From Candidatus Binataceae bacterium (GTDB lineage Bacteria; Desulfobacterota; Binatia; Binatales; Binataceae): a stretch of DNA of 46,720 bases. Every line of letters begins with the position of its first letter. Position 1 is the first letter of the stretch. The position numbers and the translations under genes were made by a program. The notes under the pieces are model-generated. The model was not told the DNA's origin. It searched no databases and worked only from the letters and a program-made list of their open reading frames with translations. Location of the stretch: positions 1-46,720 of the forward strand of contig DASXMJ010000214.1 of the NCBI GenBank assembly GCA_036495685.1, written 5' to 3'. This document shows positions 43,227 through 46,720 of the stretch, piece by piece.

Positions 43227-44435
43227 ATGAGCATCGGCGAACCCGCATTGCTCGAAGATTTCTTAAGGTCCGCCACCTGGGCAGATCCGTATCCGGTTTA
43301 TTCTAGATGGCGAGAGCAGTCGCCAGTGCTCGCGCGAATGCCATTTGTTCTGCCCGACGGGTCTGAGATCGAGACATTCCACTGGCTGCTGCTGCGGCAC
43401 CGGGAGGTCTCTAGTGTATTGCGCGATCACGAGACCTTTTCCTCGGAACCGCCGCAAATCCCCGGCTTGTCCGTGCCCCGCCTACCGCTCGTCCAGGATG
43501 ACCCGCCGCGCCACTCGGTACTACGGCGCCTGATTAGCAAGGCATTCACCGCGCGGAGAATCGCGCAGCTCGAGCCTTGGATTCGCCAGAATGCTGAAGA
43601 GTTGCTCGACTCGATGGGTGACGGAGAAGCCGAGGTTATGGACGGTCTCGCTGTTCCGTTGCCGGTCAGGGTGATTGCCCGTCTCCTGGGAATTCCCGGG
43701 GAAGACTAGGTGGTTTTCAAGCGCTGGAGCGATACGTTTCTGTCGATGAACACCCGCGACCTCGAGCCCGGCAGCCGGGCTCGCAATGCTATGGAGATGG
43801 CCGCTTATTTCGGGCGTGTGGTAGCGGAGAGACGAGTGCAGGGCGCCGAGGATCTCATAACTGGACTGGTCGAAGCCGAGCTCGATGGCGAACGGTTGCC
43901 GCAGGTTGAGCTACTGGGCTTTTGCGTCCTCCTGTTAATCGCCGGCAACGAGACCACCACTAACCTGGTTGGCAATATGCTTAATCTTCTTGCCACTCGG
44001 CCCGAGCTATGGCGGCGCCTGGGGGAAGATCGCTCCTTGGTCGAGCCCACGATCGAGGAGGTGCTGCGTTACGAAAGCCCCGTACAAACATTGTTTCGCT
44101 TTGTGCGGCGCAATACCGAGATAGGCGGGCGCGAAATCTTTCAACACACCACAGTTGCACTCGGCTTCGGAGCGGCCAACCGCGACCCGGAGGTGTTTGC
44201 TGAAGCGGAGCAATTCAATATCGAACGCGACTGGAGCAACCACGTCGCCTTCGGCGGCGGAATTCACTATTGCCTGGGTGCGCCTCTAGCGAGAGTAGAA
44301 GCAGCGGTCGCGCTCAACGTGATGCTCGATCGCTACGAGACGATCGCACCCGGTTCGCGACCGGGAACGCGTCAGAATGCGACCAATCTAGTATTTGGAT
44401 TTACCCAACTGCCGCTTCGGGTCGCGCGCTGCTGA
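43227..44435 (+). pseudogene. Cytochrome P450 interrupted by an in-frame TAG
   Basis: The ATG at 43227 (CGGAGG upstream) starts a bacterial class I P450 that would be 402 residues long. Codon 161 (43707-43709) is TAG, in the segment GIPGED-stop-VVFKRWSDTF, which in relatives reads without a break (EDxxxFxxWS). The frame then continues to 44435 without another stop. All key parts remain on both sides: ODDPPRHSVLRRLISKAF-like region with DDPPRH (helix C region), I-helix AGNET (239-243), ExxR in EEVLR, and the heme loop FGGGIHYCLG with Cys349. A GTG directly follows the stop. The N-terminal fragment lacks the heme site, so the gene is probably inactive unless the TAG is read through or is a sequencing error. 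No ferredoxin or reductase is next to it. Confidence 0.85.
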
Positions 44436-44545
44436 ATAAAGCCTCTCACAGAATTCCAACAAAGAAAGAGAACGTCAGTCGGGTGGTGACAGGTGCTTCG
44501 GTTGCCGTCGATCCCGCAGCAGGAGTACAGAGACAAGGTATAAGC

Positions 44546-45685
44546 ATGGTGGAAGAACCCAATATGGTCGGCGTCGTTGATGGGGACAGCCACTTCATGG
44601 AGCCCCTCGATCTGTTCGAGGAGCACGTCGAACCGCACTTTCGTGAGCGCGCCGTCAGGATCGCAACCGACCCGGTGACCCACAAGCGCGCGATGGTGGT
44701 GGACGGCAAGCCAATGAGGCTGCGAGATGTCGAGGAAGTTCTCGGCATCCTCAGCGGTTATGGGCAGAAGGAAGAGGGTGGAACGATCAGCACCTTCGAC
44801 CGTTACTCCGCCTACAGCTCGGATTGGCAGGACATGACTGCGCGTACGCGCTTTCTCGACGCCGAAGGAATTGCAAGTCAGGTCATCTATCCGAGCCTTG
44901 GAATCATCTGGGAAGGTGAGGTCGCCGATGCGGAACTGGCCGACGCTCTATGTCGCGCCTACAATCGCTGGGCTTTCGATTTGGTCGCGAGCCATCGGCA
45001 GCGTCTTTTTCCCGCGGCGCATGTTTCCATCCGTGAACCCGCGCTCGCGGTCAAGGAGCTGCAGCGGGTGGCAAAACTGGGGTGTCGAAGCGTATTCGTC
45101 GCGGCCATGCCGATAAAAGGCAAGAGCTTCGGCCACTCGGATTTCGATCCAGTATGGGCGACCGCGCAGGACCTTGACCTGACGGTAGGGCTGCACGTGG
45201 TTTCGCACCATCATTATATGGGCAGCGACTTTTATCGCGATCCCAAGCCCGGCTTGATGTACTTCACGATGAATTTGTTGCAAGACCCTCGTCAGGTGCT
45301 CACGACCATGGTGATAGACGGAGTCTTCGAGCGCTTTCCACGCTTGCGGGTGGGTACTATCGAAGCGATGGCGGGATGGGTCGGCGAGTGGCTGGAGCGG
45401 ATTGACTACCGCTACAAGTATATGGGCCATACCTCGGCGATGAAGCGCCCGGTATCAGAGTACTTCGCACGCAATATATGGATAAGCGGGGACCCCGAAG
45501 AAAAGATGTTTAAATATGTAGTCCAATTTGCGGGCGATGATAAGTTCTTCATCGGCTCTGATTACCCCCATGCCGAGGGGTTCGTTCATCCGGTCGCCAG
45601 CCTGCGCGAACATTTGAAGGATTTGCCTGCTGCGTCAGTGGAGAAAATTCTGTCTAAAAACGCGCGCGACTTTTACAAAATCTAG
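44546..45685 (+). CDS. Amidohydrolase-2 family protein
   Basis: The 379-residue protein is an amidohydrolase of the ACMSD/LigW type: VGVVDGDSHFMEP (first metal motif as D-x-D-x-H), VIYPSLGIIWEG, HVVSHHHYMG and the late IGSDYPHAEG. The start ATG at 44546 has AAGG upstream and is where homology begins. The frame is open back to 44270 but overlaps the P450 gene. It resembles the protein at 28865 in plan. Typical activities are decarboxylation or hydrolysis of aromatic or unsaturated carboxylic acids. It follows the interrupted P450 gene by 110 bp and precedes a CoA-transferase gene by 55 bp, so the last two may be co-transcribed. The substrate is unknown. Confidence 0.84.
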   Translation: MVEEPNMVGVVDGDSHFMEPLDLFEEHVEPHFRERAVRIATDPVTHKRAMVVDGKPMRLRDVEEVLGILSGYGQKEEGGTISTFDRYSAYSSDWQDMTARTRFLDAEGIASQVIYPSLGIIWEGEVADAELADALCRAYNRWAFDLVASHRQRLFPAAHVSIREPALAVKELQRVAKLGCRSVFVAAMPIKGKSFGHSDFDPVWATAQDLDLTVGLHVVSHHHYMGSDFYRDPKPGLMYFTMNLLQDPRQVLTTMVIDGVFERFPRLRVGTIEAMAGWVGEWLERIDYRYKYMGHTSAMKRPVSEYFARNIWISGDPEEKMFKYVVQFAGDDKFFIGSDYPHAEGFVHPVASLREHLKDLPAASVEKILSKNARDFYKI

Positions 45686-45740
45686 GACGCAGACCTTCTC
45701 AATCGAAGCCGAAAGCCGAGTCGAGTAAGATCGCAACCCC

Positions 45741-46720
45741 ATGCTAAGTCCATACCGAGTCCTCGATCTGACTACCGAGCGCGGTTCCCTGTGCGGCCAG
45801 ATCCTTGGCGATCTGGGCGCGGACGTCATCAAGATTGAGCCACCGGGCGGTTCGCCGGCTCGGCGGCTGGCACCCTTTTTTCAAGATCGAGCGGATCCCA
45901 ATCGTTCGATTTACTGGTGGGCATACAACCGCAATAAAAGAAGCATCACTCTCAACCTCGAAAAGGACGAAGGTAGAGAACTCCTTTTTCAGCTAGCCGC
46001 GGGAGCGCGATTTCTAATCGAATCGTACGATCCTGGCTACCTCACAGAGCGTCGGCTTGGCCACGCGGATCTGACAGCCCACAACCGCGAGCTGATTCAT
46101 GTTTCGATAACCCCGTTCGGCCAGGATGGTCCCAAGGCCGCGTACGCGGACAGCGACCTGGTAATTCTTGCCATGGGCGGACCGCTGCTACTCTACGGCG
46201 ATGAAGACCGGGCGCCGGTTCGGTTGAGCGTGCCTCAGGCTTATCTTCATGCCTGCGGCGACGCGGCGGTCGGCGCCCTGGTGGCCAATCATGAGTGCAA
46301 CCGCTCCGGCACGGGACAGCACGTCGACGTGTCCGCGCAGCAGTCGGTTACGCTCGCGACCCAAGCCAACAACCTGGCATACCGCCTGGAGGCCGACGAG
46401 GCGCGCCGCATGGCGGGAGGGGTGAAAGTGGGAGCAATGCGGGTTCGGCTGGTGTGGCAGGCAAAAGATGGCTTCGTCACGCACACGTTCCTGTTCGGGC
46501 GCCAGCTCGGCGTGTTCACCCAAAGACTCATGAACTATCTGTACGAACAAGGACTGTGTGATATCGCAACCCGCGACAAAGACTGGATCGCGTACGGGGC
46601 ATTGCTCGCGAGCGGGCAAGAGCCGATGCAGGAATATGAGCGAGTCGTTGGTCTGATTGCGGGTTTTTTCGCCAGCCGAACCAAAGCCGATCTTTTCAGC
46701 GTCGCGCTTGAGCGCGGGTT
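45741..46720 (+). CDS. CaiB/BaiF CoA-transferase-like protein, truncated by window edge
   Basis: The visible 326 residues have the class III CoA-transferase plan: YRVLDLTTERGSLCGQILGDLGADVIKIEPPGGSP, YNRNKRSITLNLE and GTGQHVDVSAQQS. The catalytic Asp of this family is not found at its usual place: the site stretch is SVPQAYLHACGDAAVGAL, where a Tyr (or Gln) aligns. This PQAYLHA signature may mark a subfamily with different chemistry. The ATG at 45741 lies 55 bp after the amidohydrolase gene. The 3' end runs off the window, so the second part of the protein cannot be judged. Confidence 0.8.
   Translation, partial: MLSPYRVLDLTTERGSLCGQILGDLGADVIKIEPPGGSPARRLAPFFQDRADPNRSIYWWAYNRNKRSITLNLEKDEGRELLFQLAAGARFLIESYDPGYLTERRLGHADLTAHNRELIHVSITPFGQDGPKAAYADSDLVILAMGGPLLLYGDEDRAPVRLSVPQAYLHACGDAAVGALVANHECNRSGTGQHVDVSAQQSVTLATQANNLAYRLEADEARRMAGGVKVGAMRVRLVWQAKDGFVTHTFLFGRQLGVFTQRLMNYLYEQGLCDIATRDKDWIAYGALLASGQEPMQEYERVVGLIAGFFASRTKADLFSVALERG

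Noticed and set aside
43707..43709. Recoding of TAG as an amino acid in the P450
   Set aside because: TAG is the normal stop for several other genes in the window, and no tRNA or recoding element is visible; mutation or sequence error is simpler.

Overview
The window is a chromosomal segment of about 58-60 % G+C, by eye, from a bacterium with many genes for breaking down organic compounds. I see no rRNA, tRNA, CRISPR array, insertion sequence or phage gene. The families present (Rieske oxygenases, amidohydrolase-2 proteins, CaiB/BaiF CoA-transferases, a Baeyer-Villiger monooxygenase, a P450, a LigJ-type hydratase, EthD and VOC proteins) suit an uncultivated soil or sediment lineage such as Candidatus Binatota or a deltaproteobacteria-like group. 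That placement is inference; no marker gene is present to settle it.

Layout. (1) 1-492: a secreted PDZ-like protein cut by the left edge. (2) 608-6772, minus strand: a compact set of EthD protein, ring-hydroxylating dioxygenase alpha and beta subunits, a dienelactone hydrolase fused to an NTF2-like domain, and a copper amine oxidase. (3) 7241-10180, plus strand: a VOC protein, a small sigma-like protein and a ferritin-like protein; the first and last share a short SHOCT-like N-terminal module. (4) 10342-18280: an aromatic ring-cleavage block. A LigJ-type 4-oxalomesaconate hydratase diverges from an HpcH/HpaI aldolase, a VOC protein and a 6PGDH-like dehydrogenase; these converge on a carboxylesterase, a phthalate-dioxygenase-type Rieske oxygenase, a RidA protein and a class III extradiol dioxygenase. 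Together they resemble a gallate- or protocatechuate-type meta-cleavage route ending in pyruvate and oxaloacetate.

(5) 18910-23191: a small Cys-rich secreted protein, an N-acyl-D-amino-acid deacylase-like amidohydrolase and a Baeyer-Villiger monooxygenase, the last two separated by a bidirectional terminator. (6) 23420-28474: a signalling module made of an RsbW-like ATPase, a FecR-domain protein, an OmpA-like lipoprotein, a CHASE2/SpoIIE membrane phosphatase, an MBL-fold hydrolase and a STAS antagonist. This is a partner-switching set, and a 13-bp direct repeat lies in its 93-bp divergent intergenic region. (7) 28865-46720: mixed catabolism, with two amidohydrolase-2 proteins, a GH88-like protein, a 6-oxocamphor-hydrolase-like beta-diketone hydrolase, an enoyl-CoA hydratase-like protein, two VOC proteins, a CocE-type hydrolase, four class III CoA-transferases, a secreted tannase-family esterase and a P450 gene interrupted by an in-frame TAG.

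The most interesting points are the P450 nonsense codon, the N-terminal module shared by the VOC and ferritin-like proteins, the beta-diketone hydrolase that keeps all four catalytic residues of 6-oxocamphor hydrolase, the minimal gallate-type route with RidA as a possible missing tautomerase, and the partner-switching module with its repeat. All functions are read from sequence motifs by eye; no database search was run.
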